Shown: positions 48,016 to 57,285, counted from the first letter of the stretch. The stretch: 64,000 nucleotides of DNA from CAWCUU01 sp963798855 (GCA_963798855.1 CAWCUU010000002.1:124001-188000), one strand, 5' to 3'. Notes: generated by a model not told the origin, from the sequence alone. Numbers and translations are program-made.

Positions 48016-50109
48016 ATGCGGAGGACGGCGCTGTTCCTGACGAGCGGTCTGCTCCTGCTCCCTCTCGCGACGCCTGGCCACGCGCAGGACGCGCAACCGC
48101 CGGCTTCGGCGCCGACCGCGCCCGATCTCTTCCAGCCGCTGGATGTCTTCCAGCTCGAGTGGGCCGCGGATCCGCAGGTCTCGCCGGACGGTCGCCAGAT
48201 CGTCTTCGTACGCAGCGGTTACGACATCATGAAGGACCGGACGCGCTCGGACCTGTGGATCATGGACGCGGACGGCGGAGACCTGCGCGCGCTGAAGGTC
48301 GGCACCGGCGACGTCACGTACGGCTCGCCGCGCTGGTCGCCCGACGGGTCGAAGCTCGTATACGTCTCGAACCAGGGCGGCTCGAGCCAGCTGTGGCTGC
48401 GCTGGATGGACACGGGTCAGGAGGCGGAGCTCACACATCTCACCGATGGCTCGCCGCGCGGCATCGCCTGGTCGCCGGATGGCAAATGGCTGGCGTTCGC
48501 GCGCTTCGTCCCGAAGGCGGAGCCGCCGCTCGTCGACATGCCGAAGCGTCCCGAGGGGGCCGACTGGGGTCCGGAGTGGCGCTACGTCGATCGACTGCAC
48601 TACAGACAGGACGAGGTCGGCTGGCTGCCGACCGGCTACACGCATCTCTTCGTGCTGCCGGTGGAGGGCGGCACGCCGCGACAGATCACGGACGGTAGCT
48701 TCAACGACGGCTCGCCGGAATGGAGCCGCGACGGTCGCTCTCTGGTGTTCTCCTCGAATCGCCATCCGGACTGGGAGTACGACCCGGCGAACAGCGAGAT
48801 CTACGAGGTGTCGCTGAACGGTGGCGAGCCGCACGCCCTGACCGATCGTCAGGGACCGGACTCGGATCCGACGGTGTCGCCGGACGGCAGGCTCATCGCC
48901 TATCTCGGCTACGACGACCGCTACCAGGGCTATCAGGTAACGCGGCTCTACGTGATGAACCGGGACGGGTCGGGCTCGCGCGTGGTCACCGCCTCGTTCG
49001 ATCGCGACATCGAGAGCCCCGCCTGGAGCCGCGACGGCCGCAGCCTCCACGTCCAGTACGACGACCACGGCGACACGAAGCTCGGTCTTCTCGACGTGAA
49101 GAGCGGTCAGGTTCGCGAGTTGACGAGCCACGTCGGCGGGCTGTCCATCGGTCGACCCTATTCGGGCGGATCGTACTCCGTATCGCCTACCGGAGTGCTC
49201 GCCTTCACGCACAGCGAGCCGGACCATCCCGCGGACGTCGCGGTCTCGCGCGGCAGCGGCCCGGCCCGCCGCGTGACGCAGCTGAACGCCGACCTGCTCG
49301 ACCACAAGACGCTCGCGACGGTCGAGGAGATCCGCTACACGTCGTCGTTCGACGGCCGAGAGATCCAGGGCTGGATCATGAAACCGGCCCTCTTCGACCC
49401 GGCGCACAAGTATCCGCTCGTGCTCGAGATCCACGGCGGGCCGTTCGCGAACTACGGCGACCGCTTCAGCGCGGAGGACCAGCTCTACGCGGCCGCCGGC
49501 AACGTCGTGCTCTACGTGAACCCGCGCGGCAGCACGAGCTACGGCGAGGAGTTCGGAAACCTGATCCACCACGACTATCCCGATCACGACTACGAGGACC
49601 TGATGTCGGGCGTGGACGCGGTGCTGAAGAAGGGCTACATAGACGCCGACCACCTCTACGTCACCGGCGGCAGCGGCGGAGGCGTGCTCACCGCCTGGAT
49701 CGTCGGACACACCGACCGCTTCCGCGCCGCGGTCGTGCAGAAGCCGGTCATCAACTGGTACAGCTTCGTGCTCGCGGCCGACGCGATCCCCTTCTTCTAC
49801 AAATACTGGATGCCGGGCATGCCGTGGGACAACCTGCAGCACTACATGGAGCGCTCCCCGATCAGCTACGTCGGCAACGTGAAGACGCCGACGATGCTGA
49901 TCACCGGCGAGAAAGACCACCGCACACCGTCGGAGGAAGCCGAGCAGTTCTATGCGGGGCTCAAGCTCAGAAAGGTGCCGGCCGCGATGGTGCGCGTGCC
50001 CGACTCGGGGCACGAGATCGCGAGAAAGCCCAGCAACCTGATCGAGAAGGTCGCCTACGTGCTCGCATGGTTCCACAAGTTCGCCGGTGACGAGGCGGCG
50101 GCGCAGTGA
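48016..50109 (+). CDS. S9 family prolyl oligopeptidase-type peptidase
   Basis: The protein has 697 residues with a signal peptide (1-24, ending GHAQ), so it is exported. Residues 40-420 are a WD40/PD40-like beta-propeller with repeated SPDG or SRDG turns (VSPDGRQIVFV, WSPDGSKLVYV, WSPDGKWLAF, WSRDGRSLVFS, VSPDGRLIAYL). The C-terminal alpha/beta hydrolase has nucleophile Ser553 in GGSGGG, Asp634 in GEKDHRTP and His666 in DSGHEI, the order expected for S9C-like acylaminoacyl or dipeptidyl peptidases. The oxyanion region is HGGPFANYGDRF. The ATG at 48016 follows CGGAGG by five bases. It probably digests peptides in the periplasm alongside the M16 and S8 enzymes. Confidence 0.93.
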   Translation: MRRTALFLTSGLLLLPLATPGHAQDAQPPASAPTAPDLFQPLDVFQLEWAADPQVSPDGRQIVFVRSGYDIMKDRTRSDLWIMDADGGDLRALKVGTGDVTYGSPRWSPDGSKLVYVSNQGGSSQLWLRWMDTGQEAELTHLTDGSPRGIAWSPDGKWLAFARFVPKAEPPLVDMPKRPEGADWGPEWRYVDRLHYRQDEVGWLPTGYTHLFVLPVEGGTPRQITDGSFNDGSPEWSRDGRSLVFSSNRHPDWEYDPANSEIYEVSLNGGEPHALTDRQGPDSDPTVSPDGRLIAYLGYDDRYQGYQVTRLYVMNRDGSGSRVVTASFDRDIESPAWSRDGRSLHVQYDDHGDTKLGLLDVKSGQVRELTSHVGGLSIGRPYSGGSYSVSPTGVLAFTHSEPDHPADVAVSRGSGPARRVTQLNADLLDHKTLATVEEIRYTSSFDGREIQGWIMKPALFDPAHKYPLVLEIHGGPFANYGDRFSAEDQLYAAAGNVVLYVNPRGSTSYGEEFGNLIHHDYPDHDYEDLMSGVDAVLKKGYIDADHLYVTGGSGGGVLTAWIVGHTDRFRAAVVQKPVINWYSFVLAADAIPFFYKYWMPGMPWDNLQHYMERSPISYVGNVKTPTMLITGEKDHRTPSEEAEQFYAGLKLRKVPAAMVRVPDSGHEIARKPSNLIEKVAYVLAWFHKFAGDEAAAQ

Positions 50110-50319
50110 GCCGGGCCCGCATCGCCGGGATGTAGTAGATTTCCCTACACGACCCCGTGAGATGTCCCGCGCCGGCATCCGCGATTTCCCCGCAGACGCG
50201 CGGCTGCCGGGACCGGATCTTGTCGGGGTAGCCCGGACCCGCCGTGGGGCGGAAGCCGAGCGGCGGCCTTTCCGAAACGCGGGATGGCCGTGCATTCAGG
50301 CCTGGACGAGGAACGAGCC

Positions 50320-51672
50320 ATGGCAGAGACGATGAGCGCCGGCGCTGACACGGCGGCGAAGAAGGGAGCGAAGGGCACCGACAGCCTCACGGTCACGGAC
50401 AACCGGACCGGCGAACAGTACGAGCTGCCGATCAGTTACGGCATCTATCCCGAGTACGGCGCCTCCATCCGCGGCCTCGACCTGCGCAACATCAAGGTCT
50501 CCAGCGAGGACTTCGGGCTGCTCTCCTACGACCCCGCGTTCATGAACACGGCGTCGACGAAGAGCGCGATCACGTTCATCGACGGCGATCGCGGCATCCT
50601 GCGTTACCGCGGCTACTCGATCGAGCAGCTCGCGGAGAAGAGCAACTACCTGGAGGTCGCCTATCTCGTGGTGAACGGCGAGCTGCCGACGAAGGCCGAG
50701 TACGAGCAGTGGGTGTGGGACATCACGCACCACACCTTCATCCACGAGAGCATCAAGAAGTTCATGGATGGCTACCACTACGACGCTCACCCCATGGGCG
50801 TGCTCGTCAGCACGGTGGCCGCGCTGTCCACGTTCTATCCGGAGTCGCGCGACATCAGCGATCCCCAGAATCGCATGCGGCAGATCCAGCGGCTGATCGC
50901 GAAGATGCCGACCATCGCGGGGTTCGCCCATCGCCACAGCGTCGGCATGCCGTACGCGTATCCGGACAACGAGCTCGGCTTCGCGGGCAACTTCCTGAAC
51001 ATGATGTTCAAGACGACGGAGCTGAAATACAAGCCGAACCCGATCCTCGAGCACGCGCTCAACGTGCTCTTCATCCTGCACGTAGATCACGAGCAGAACT
51101 GCAGCACGAACGCGATGCGCAGCGTCGGCAGCTCGCACGCCGACCCGTACGTCTCGGTCGCCGCGGCCGCGGCCGCGCTCTACGGCCCGCTGCACGGCGG
51201 CGCGAACGAGCAGGTGCTGCGCATGCTGACGCAGATCGGAGGCAAGGAGCGGATCCCGGAGTACATCGAGCGGGTGAAGAAGGGCGAGTTCCGGCTGATG
51301 GGCTTCGGCCACCGCGTCTACAAGAACTACGATCCGAGAGCGCGCATCCTGAAGGAGCTCGCGCCTCAGGTGTTCGAGGTCACGGGTCGCAACCCGCTGC
51401 TCGACATCGCGGTCGAGCTCGAGAGGATCAGCCTCGAAGACGATTACTTCGTCTCCCGCAAGCTGTACCCGAACGTCGACTTCTACTCCGGGATCATCTA
51501 TCAGGCGATGGGCTTCCCCGTGGACATGTTCCCGGTGCTCTTCGCGATCCCGCGCGTGGCCGGCTGGCTCGCACAGTGGCAGGAGATGCTGGAGGACTCC
51601 GAGCAGAAGATCGCGCGGCCGAGGCAGATCTACACGGGAGAGGACGAGAGGGACTATCCTGCGGATCGCTGA
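50320..51672 (+). CDS. gltA: Citrate synthase
   Basis: This is a 450-residue TCA-cycle enzyme condensing oxaloacetate and acetyl-CoA. The signature motifs are present: RGYSIEQLAEKS, the His of HRHSVGMPYAYP, SSHADPYVSVAAAAAALYGPLHGGANE with the catalytic His, GFGHRVYKNYDPRARIL, and DFYSGIIYQAMGFP with the catalytic Asp. Length and an N-terminal beta extension (DNRTGEQYELPISYG) match the hexameric Gram-negative type I group. The ATG at 50320 has GAGGA upstream; an upstream ATG adds 12 residues without family similarity. It is monocistronic, converging on a histone H1-like gene with a shared hairpin between. A TGTAG/CTACA palindrome lies about 175 bases upstream of the start. Confidence 0.95.
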   Translation: MAETMSAGADTAAKKGAKGTDSLTVTDNRTGEQYELPISYGIYPEYGASIRGLDLRNIKVSSEDFGLLSYDPAFMNTASTKSAITFIDGDRGILRYRGYSIEQLAEKSNYLEVAYLVVNGELPTKAEYEQWVWDITHHTFIHESIKKFMDGYHYDAHPMGVLVSTVAALSTFYPESRDISDPQNRMRQIQRLIAKMPTIAGFAHRHSVGMPYAYPDNELGFAGNFLNMMFKTTELKYKPNPILEHALNVLFILHVDHEQNCSTNAMRSVGSSHADPYVSVAAAAAALYGPLHGGANEQVLRMLTQIGGKERIPEYIERVKKGEFRLMGFGHRVYKNYDPRARILKELAPQVFEVTGRNPLLDIAVELERISLEDDYFVSRKLYPNVDFYSGIIYQAMGFPVDMFPVLFAIPRVAGWLAQWQEMLEDSEQKIARPRQIYTGEDERDYPADR

Positions 51673-51752
51673 GCGTCGGCACCGCGCGGCCTCGGTGCCC
51701 ATCGCGTCTCCAGGCGGCACGAAGCGACGGCTGCGACCGCTCCGATGAAGAA

Positions 51753-51779
51753 GAGCCCCGGCGGATTCCGCCGGGGCTC
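51753..51779. terminator. Bidirectional terminator between gltA and the histone-like gene
   Basis: GAGCCCCGGCGG (51753-51764) pairs perfectly with CCGCCGGGGCTC (51768-51779) over a 3-base loop. On the minus strand it is followed by TTCTTCATC. It lies between the two convergent stop codons. Confidence 0.75.
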
Positions 51780-51796
51780 CCTCACATCGGCTACTG

Positions 51797-52111
51797 CTAC
51801 TTCCTGCCCTTCTTGGCTCCGCCCTTCTTGGCCGGCTTCTTCGCGGCCTTCTTGGCGGACTTCTTCGCCGCAGACTTCTTTGCGGGCTTCTTCGCCGCAG
51901 ACTTCTTGGCGGATTTCTTCGCGGCCTTCTTCGCCGGCTTCTTCGCCGTCTTCGCGGCCGTGGTACGGCGGCCCGCCTTCTTCGCGGTCTTCTTCGCCGG
52001 CTTCTTGGCCGCGGACTTCTTCGCGGTCTTCTTCGCCGTCGTCTTCTTCGCCGCCTTCTTCCTGGCCGGCGCCTTCCTCTTCGCCGCCTTCTTCGCCTTC
52101 TTCGTCGCCAT
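51797..52111 (-). CDS. Histone H1-like lysine/alanine-rich protein
   Basis: The protein has 104 residues, almost wholly Lys, Ala, Pro, Ser, Thr and Arg, in irregular AAKK, PAKK and SAKK units (for example KKSAAKKPAKK), ending KKGGAKKGRK. Such proteins resemble the C-terminal tail of histone H1 and bacterial HU-tail or AlgP-like proteins; they bind nucleic acid nonspecifically and may compact the nucleoid. GGAGG lies about six bases before the ATG. The repeated Lys-Ala coding makes the DNA internally repetitive and prone to length change. It has no globular domain. The gene is monocistronic, with the hairpin at 51753 as its end. Confidence 0.85.
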   Translation of the reverse strand: MATKKAKKAAKRKAPARKKAAKKTTAKKTAKKSAAKKPAKKTAKKAGRRTTAAKTAKKPAKKAAKKSAKKSAAKKPAKKSAAKKSAKKAAKKPAKKGGAKKGRK

Positions 52112-52266
52112 GCTTTCCTCCCGCTGGTTGAGGTCTGTCTGACCGACTACCGGTTTACCGCCGCCTCGCGGAACCGTCACTGATGTCGTGGTTGTCACGG
52201 GATCGGATCGCAGCGTCCATCGCACCGCGCGCGAGCTGCGCATCCGTTGCAGGCGTTCAATCGTTT

Positions 52267-53625
52267 TCAAATTCTTCGGAAGCGCGTTGTGAATGTCAAT
52301 ATTGTTGTGCTCGCGAACGCGCTCGCGAAGCGCGCGTGAACGCGCGCATCTGAGATGCCGCGAAGCTCCGGCGGCGTCGTGCCCGGCTCGACGCCGCCGT
52401 ATGCGCGACGCATCAGCGGCTCGATTGTGAGCCCCTGCACGAGAATCGAGAAGACGACGACGACGTACGTCGCGACGACGATCAGGTCGTGGTCTTCCGC
52501 CGCCGGGATCGAGAGCGCGAGCGCGATCGCAATGCCGCCACGCAGTCCGCCCCACGTCATCACGCGCACCGTGTATCGACGGAAGCTCTGGAAGAGGCGG
52601 AAGAGCGTGAGCGGCAGGCCGACCGAGACGAACCGGGCGAGCAGCACGATCGGGATCGCGAGTGCGCCGAGCAGGAAGTAGGCGGGGCGCAGCTCGAGCA
52701 CGAGCAGCTCGATGCCGATGAGCACGAAGAGGATCGCATTGAGGATATCGTCGACGACCTCCCAGAAGCCCTCGAGCCTCTCCTCCGTCTGCTCGGACAT
52801 CGCGAACTCACGGCCGCGGCTGCCGATCAGCAGGCCGGCCAGCACCATCGCCAGCGGACCGGACGTGTGCAGTCGCCCCGCGAGCGCGTAGCCGCCGGTC
52901 ACGACGGCGAGCGTGATCAGGATCTCGACGCGGTAGTTGTCGATGCGCCGGAGCAGCTCGTTCGCGACGAAGCCGAGCAGCGCGCCGAACGCGACGCCGC
53001 CGACGGCTTCCTCGAGGAACAGCCGGCCGAGGTGCGCTGCCGTCGGCTCGGCGCCGCCGGCGACGAGGCCAAGCACGATGGTGAACACGACGACGCCGAC
53101 ACCGTCGTTGAAGAGCGACTCGCCGCTGATCATCGCGACGACCTCGGGCGGCGCGTTCGTACGTCGGCGCAGGATGCCGATCACGGCGATCGGATCGGTC
53201 GGCGAGATGAGGGCGCCGAAGAGCAGCGCGTAGCCGAAGGAGATGTCGACGCCGAGGAGTCGTCCGGCGAGCCACATGCCGGTGCCCACGATCGCCGTCG
53301 AGATCAGCACGCCGAGCGTGGCGAGTGTGAGGATGGAGCGGCGGTGGCGGATCAGCTGCTCGACATCGACCTCGAACGCGCCGGCGAAAAGCAGGAAGGA
53401 GAGCATCCCCTGCATGAGGATGCGGCTGAAGTCGATGCTGCGCAGCGTGTCGGTGGCGATGTCGCCGATGACACCGAAGCGGGTGAGCGCGAGCAGAAGC
53501 AGCGACGCGAGCAGCCCGCCGATGGTGGCCCCGATCGCGGTGCCGAGCTTCAGCCAGCGCTCGTTGGCGAAGCCCAGCACCGCGGACAGGCCGAGCAGCA
53601 GCGCGAGCAGCTCGAACGGCGTCAC
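52267..53625 (-). CDS. CPA1-type Na+/H+ antiporter (NhaP/NhaK-like)
   Basis: This is a 452-residue inner-membrane protein with about twelve hydrophobic segments. The conserved core is present: ALISPTDPIAVIGILRR, then GESLFNDGVGVVVFTI with the paired Asn-Asp of cation/proton antiporters, and TWGGLRGGIAIALALSIP in the C-terminal half. It lacks a long cytoplasmic tail. It exchanges Na+ or K+ for H+. The GTG start (53623-53625) overlaps the pntB stop in GTGA, so it is translationally coupled to the transhydrogenase. This arrangement suggests joint control of proton and sodium gradients with NADPH supply, which is inference. Confidence 0.9.
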   Translation of the reverse strand: MTPFELLALLLGLSAVLGFANERWLKLGTAIGATIGGLLASLLLLALTRFGVIGDIATDTLRSIDFSRILMQGMLSFLLFAGAFEVDVEQLIRHRRSILTLATLGVLISTAIVGTGMWLAGRLLGVDISFGYALLFGALISPTDPIAVIGILRRRTNAPPEVVAMISGESLFNDGVGVVVFTIVLGLVAGGAEPTAAHLGRLFLEEAVGGVAFGALLGFVANELLRRIDNYRVEILITLAVVTGGYALAGRLHTSGPLAMVLAGLLIGSRGREFAMSEQTEERLEGFWEVVDDILNAILFVLIGIELLVLELRPAYFLLGALAIPIVLLARFVSVGLPLTLFRLFQSFRRYTVRVMTWGGLRGGIAIALALSIPAAEDHDLIVVATYVVVVFSILVQGLTIEPLMRRAYGGVEPGTTPPELRGISDARVHARFASAFASTTILTFTTRFRRI

Positions 53626-55025
53626 GACATGGACTTCAGCTCGTGCACCAGCGTCGTGAGCGACTTGCGAGCGTCGCCGAAGAGCATGCGCGTGTTCTCC
53701 TCGTAGAACAGCTCGTTGTCGATGCCGGCGAAGCCGGGGTTCATGCTGCGCTTCATGACGATCGCGGTCTTCGCGCGGTCCACGTCGATGATCGGCATGC
53801 CGTAGATCGGGCTGGACGTGTCGCTGCGCGCCGCCGGGTTCACGACGTCGTTCGCGCCGATGATGAGCGCGACGTCGGTGTGCGGCATCTCGGGGTTGAT
53901 CTGGTCCATTTCGTAGAGGTCGTCGTAGCTGACGTTCGCCTCGGCCAGCAGCACGTTCATGTGACCGGGCATTCGTCCCGCCACGGGATGGATGCCGTAC
54001 TTCACGTCCACGCCGCGCTGCTCGAGCAGGTCGGCCAGCTCGCGCACCTGGTGCTGCGCCTGCGCGACCGCGAGCCCGTAGCCGGGCACGATGACCACGG
54101 AGTGCGCGTATGCCATCAGGATCGCCGCGTCCTCCGCGGTAACGTCGCGCACCGGCTTCGCCGCGGACACACCCGGCACCGTCACCTGCGTGCCGGTCGT
54201 CGCGCCGAAGGCGCCGAAGAGCACGTTCGTCAGCGAGCGGTTCATCGCCACGCACATGATGCGCGTGAGGATGATGCCGGACGCGCCGACCAGCGCGCCG
54301 GCGATGATGAGCACGTTGTTCTGCAGCACGAAGCCTGCGGCGGAAGCGGCGAGCCCGGAATAGGAGTTGAGCAACGAGATCACGACGGGCATGTCGGCGC
54401 CGCCGATCGGGATGACGACGAGGACGCCGAGCAGGAGCGAGGCGGCGACGAGGACCCAGAACAGCGACTCGGTCACCGGACCGAAGGCGAGGTAGAGCGT
54501 GAGCGCGACGATGCCGGCGAACAGGAGCGCGTTCGAGGTCTTCTGCAGCGGGTACGTGATGGCGCGCCCCGTGATCAGCTCCTGCAGCTTGCCGTAGGCG
54601 ATGAAGCTGCCGGAGAAGGTGACGGCGCCGATCAGGATGCTGAGCGTGATGCTGAGCCCGAGCTCGCCGCCCAGCACGGTGCCGCCGGTCGAGCGCAGGT
54701 ACTCGTCCGTCGCGACCAGAGCCGACGCGCCGCCGCCGAAGCCGTTGAACGCGGCGACCATCTGCGGCATCGCGGTCATCTTCACGGTGCGCGCGGCGAC
54801 GGCGCCGATGATCGTACCGATGGCGATGCCGACGGCGATCCACTGGAAGCTGATGATCTGACGGTCGAAGAGCGTCGCGACGATCGCGATCAGCATCCCG
54901 AGCGCTCCGAGCATGTTGCCGCCGCGCGCCGTGGCCGGCGAGCTCAAGCGCTTGAGCCCGATGATGAAGAGGACGGACGCGACGAGGTACGACAGCTCGA
55001 CGGCCAGAGCCGCGCCGGCGCTCAT
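53622..55025 (-). CDS. pntB: NAD(P) transhydrogenase subunit beta
   Basis: This is a 467-residue inner-membrane subunit. Residues 1-270 hold the domain II helices (ELSYLVASVLFIIGLKRLS, FNGFGGGASALVA). Residues 285-467 form NADP-binding domain III with the fingerprint VIVPGYGLAVAQAQH, GIHPVAGRMPGHMNVLLAEA and DVALIIGANDVVNP, and the terminal NPGFAGIDNELF. The complex couples hydride transfer between NADH and NADP+ to proton movement. The ATG at 55025 is preceded by GGAGGTGG and overlaps the stop of the alpha2 subunit in ATGA. Gene order PntA1-PntA2-PntB is the split-alpha form known from Rhodospirillum and many other bacteria. Confidence 0.95.
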   Translation of the reverse strand: MSAGAALAVELSYLVASVLFIIGLKRLSSPATARGGNMLGALGMLIAIVATLFDRQIISFQWIAVGIAIGTIIGAVAARTVKMTAMPQMVAAFNGFGGGASALVATDEYLRSTGGTVLGGELGLSITLSILIGAVTFSGSFIAYGKLQELITGRAITYPLQKTSNALLFAGIVALTLYLAFGPVTESLFWVLVAASLLLGVLVVIPIGGADMPVVISLLNSYSGLAASAAGFVLQNNVLIIAGALVGASGIILTRIMCVAMNRSLTNVLFGAFGATTGTQVTVPGVSAAKPVRDVTAEDAAILMAYAHSVVIVPGYGLAVAQAQHQVRELADLLEQRGVDVKYGIHPVAGRMPGHMNVLLAEANVSYDDLYEMDQINPEMPHTDVALIIGANDVVNPAARSDTSSPIYGMPIIDVDRAKTAIVMKRSMNPGFAGIDNELFYEENTRMLFGDARKSLTTLVHELKSMS

Positions 55026-55348
55026 CGAGCCACCTCCGTCCCCGTTCCCGTCTCTGCACCCGGCTCGGGCCGGCGGCGGAACATCTGCAGCATGCGGTCG
55101 GTCACCAGGAAGCCGCCGACCACGTTGATCGTGCCGAACACGACGGCGACGACGCCCAGCACCGTGCCGAACGGGCTCTCCAGCCGCCCGGCGACGATCA
55201 GAGCGCCGATCACGCTGATCCCGGAGATCGCGTTCGAGCCGGACATGAGCGGGGTGTGGAGGATGGTGGGGACCTTCGTTATGACCTCGAAGCCGACGAA
55301 CATCGCCAGCACGAAGATGTAGATCCCGATCAGAAGTGTCTCGAGCAT
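55022..55348 (-). CDS. NAD(P) transhydrogenase subunit alpha, membrane part (PntA2)
   Basis: The protein has 108 residues and carries the transmembrane helices of the split alpha subunit: LLIGIYIFVLAMFVGFEVITKV, HTPLMSGSNAISGISVIGALIVAG and VLGVVAVVFGTINVVGGFLVTDRML. HTPLMSGSNAISG is the most conserved stretch of PntA domain II. A basic and Glu-rich tail of 20 residues follows. The ATG at 55348 has GGAGG five bases upstream, and longer in-frame starts upstream are discarded. It lies 58 bases after the soluble alpha1 gene and overlaps pntB by four bases. Confidence 0.92.
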   Translation of the reverse strand: MLETLLIGIYIFVLAMFVGFEVITKVPTILHTPLMSGSNAISGISVIGALIVAGRLESPFGTVLGVVAVVFGTINVVGGFLVTDRMLQMFRRRPEPGAETGTGTEVAR

Positions 55349-55406
55349 GGAGCCTCCTTTGGGGAGCCGGCGCGGCCACGTCGCCGCGTCGTACTCGCCA
55401 GCCTCT

Positions 55407-56543
55407 TCATCGGCCGGCGGTGTCCAGGGCCTGCCGCACGCGCGCGTGCACGATCTCGCCACCGTGGGTGACGAGGCAGCCGGCGGTGATCTCGTCGGCG
55501 GTGTCGATGTGCAGCCCGTCGTCGCCGATCAGGTGCAGCATCAGGTCGAGCACGTTGCGCGCGTACATCTGGCTCGCGTGGTAGGCGAGGTGCGAGGCGG
55601 CGTTCGTGAGACCGATCACGCGCACGCCGTCCTGCTCGACGACGCGATCGCCGTCGGTCAGCTCGCAGTTGCCGCCCGTCTCCGCAGCGAGGTCCACCAC
55701 GACGGAGCCCGGCCGCATCCCCTCCACCATTGCGCGCGTGACCAGCACGGGCGCGCGGCGGCCGGGAACCTGCGCGGTCGTGATCACGGCGTCGGCATCG
55801 GCGACGAGCCGCGTGAGCAGCTCCTGCTCGCGCCGGTGCACGTCCTCGCCCACCTCCTTCGCGTAGCCGCCTTCCGTCTCCGCCTCCTCGACCGTGAGCC
55901 CGACGAAGGTCGCGCCGAGGCTCTCGACCTGCTCCTTCACCGCCGGCCGGATGTCGAAGCCCTGCACGACGGCGCCGAGTCGCCGCGCGGTTGCGATCGC
56001 CTGCAACCCCGCCACGCCCGCGCCGAGCACGAGCACCTTTGCGGGCGGGATCGTGCCCGCCGCGGTCATCAGCATCGGGAAGAAGCGCGGCAGCTCCTCC
56101 GCGGCGAGCAGCGCGGCGAAGTAGCCCGCGGCGGTCGCCTGCGAGGAGAGCACGTCCATCCGCTGCGCGCGCGTGATGCGCGGCACCAGCTCCATCGCGA
56201 TGGAAGTCACGCCTGCGTCCGCGAGCGAACGCACGAGGTCCGGCGAGGTCAAGGGCTGCAGCAGCCCGATCAACACCGCCCCGCGCCGCATCCGCGCGAC
56301 CGCGTCCAACGCCGGCGCCTGCACGCACACCAGGACGTCGGCCTCGCCGAGCAGCGCGGCATCGTCGACGCCCAGGCGCGCGCCCGCCGCCTCGTACGCC
56401 GTGTCCGGGTACCCGGCCGCCACGCCCGCGCCCTGCTGCACCCGCACCTCCACGCCGCGGGCCTCCAGCTTCGAGAGCGAATCAGGGACGAGCGCCACGC
56501 GGCGCTCTCCCGTCGCCTGCTCCTTACGCACCGTTGCGATCAT
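55407..56543 (-). CDS. pntA: NAD(P) transhydrogenase subunit alpha, soluble NAD-binding part (PntA1)
   Basis: This is a 378-residue cytoplasmic subunit. It starts MIATVRKEQATGERRVALVP, the usual PntA/alanine dehydrogenase N-terminus, with PAKVLVLGAGVAGLQAIATA as the NAD-binding Rossmann motif, FDIRPAVKEQVESLGA, TTAQVPGRRAPVLV and VVDLAAETGGN. It donates hydride from NADH to the PntB NADP domain. The ATG at 56543 is set by this N-terminus; the ribosome-binding site is weak. The upstream neighbour is a small outer-membrane protein gene 43 bases away, so transcription may begin further upstream in the minus-strand run. Confidence 0.94.
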   Translation of the reverse strand: MIATVRKEQATGERRVALVPDSLSKLEARGVEVRVQQGAGVAAGYPDTAYEAAGARLGVDDAALLGEADVLVCVQAPALDAVARMRRGAVLIGLLQPLTSPDLVRSLADAGVTSIAMELVPRITRAQRMDVLSSQATAAGYFAALLAAEELPRFFPMLMTAAGTIPPAKVLVLGAGVAGLQAIATARRLGAVVQGFDIRPAVKEQVESLGATFVGLTVEEAETEGGYAKEVGEDVHRREQELLTRLVADADAVITTAQVPGRRAPVLVTRAMVEGMRPGSVVVDLAAETGGNCELTDGDRVVEQDGVRVIGLTNAASHLAYHASQMYARNVLDLMLHLIGDDGLHIDTADEITAGCLVTHGGEIVHARVRQALDTAGR

Positions 56544-56586
56544 CGCCACTGTCCGATTGGTCCGGGTCGTGTCGGGCACCGCCGTC

Positions 56587-57213
56587 TCAGAACAGGATTC
56601 CGAGCGCGAAGGCGCCGTGGTCACCGACTGTGCCGCCGAAGCGCACGAGCCATCCCTGGCGGAAATCGAGGTCGATCCCGAGGTCCACCGAGAAGTTGAG
56701 CTTCGCGTCCTTGTCGTCCGGCGGGTTGTTGCCCGACAGCAGATCGAGCGTGAGGCGGGGGGAGAAGTAGGGGGTGAAGTCGAGCTCGTCCTCGTGCACC
56801 TTGCGTCCGAGCAGCACCGCAGCCGGCAGCGAGATGACGACGCCGCCGTCGCCGATCCCGGCGCCGGCGCCGAGCGCCCAGCCGGCGTCCAGCGGGAAGT
56901 CCTCGTCCGCGACGTGGAAGCGCTCGGAGAGGTCGATCCCGCCGTAGACCGCGATGTTGTCTCCGTTGTCGTTCGCCAGCCCGAGGCGCAGCCCGATGTC
57001 GCTACCCGGCGCCCGGTAGGTGCCGAGCACTCCGACGTCACCGTACGCCGGCCCATGCAGGTACAGCCCGATCCCCGCCGGCGGCTGTGGCGGCAGCAGC
57101 AGCGGAGAGTCCCACGCGACCTGCGCCGTCGCGGCGCCGGGCGCCGCGACGGCGAAGAGTGAGGTGAGAAGTGCGATGTGTGAAATGCGCATGCCCACCC
57201 GTTCCCTGTTCAT
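56587..57213 (-). CDS. Outer-membrane beta-barrel-like protein
   Basis: The protein has 208 residues with a signal peptide ending GAATAQ after RISHIALLTSLFAVAAP. The mature part has amphipathic strands typical of small barrels: GDVGVLGTYRAPGSDIGLRLGLA, NIAVYGGIDLS and GWLVRFGGTVGDHGAFALGILF, ending in Phe as barrel proteins do. The ATG at 57213 has AAGGAG nine bases upstream; an ATG seven codons later (MRISH) is an alternative. The codons for the signal peptide lie in a stretch (57153-57190) that, read on the other strand, resembles the GTGAAG repeat. It lies between ridA and the pnt genes, though no functional tie is evident. Confidence 0.75.
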   Translation of the reverse strand: MNRERVGMRISHIALLTSLFAVAAPGAATAQVAWDSPLLLPPQPPAGIGLYLHGPAYGDVGVLGTYRAPGSDIGLRLGLANDNGDNIAVYGGIDLSERFHVADEDFPLDAGWALGAGAGIGDGGVVISLPAAVLLGRKVHEDELDFTPYFSPRLTLDLLSGNNPPDDKDAKLNFSVDLGIDLDFRQGWLVRFGGTVGDHGAFALGILF

Positions 57214-57254
57214 CTCGGCCCTCTCCTTCAGTTCATCTTCGGAATTCGAATCCG

Positions 57255-57285
57255 TCACGTTCGGACTTCACCGTTCACACTTCAC
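57255..57285 (-). repeat. Degenerate GTGAAG-type repeat after ridA
   Basis: On the minus strand the units GTGAAGT, GTGAACG, GTGAAGT and CCGAACG follow directly on the RidA stop codon, which is part of the first unit. The sequence resembles the array at 4281-4356 at the tesB stop. Confidence 0.6.
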
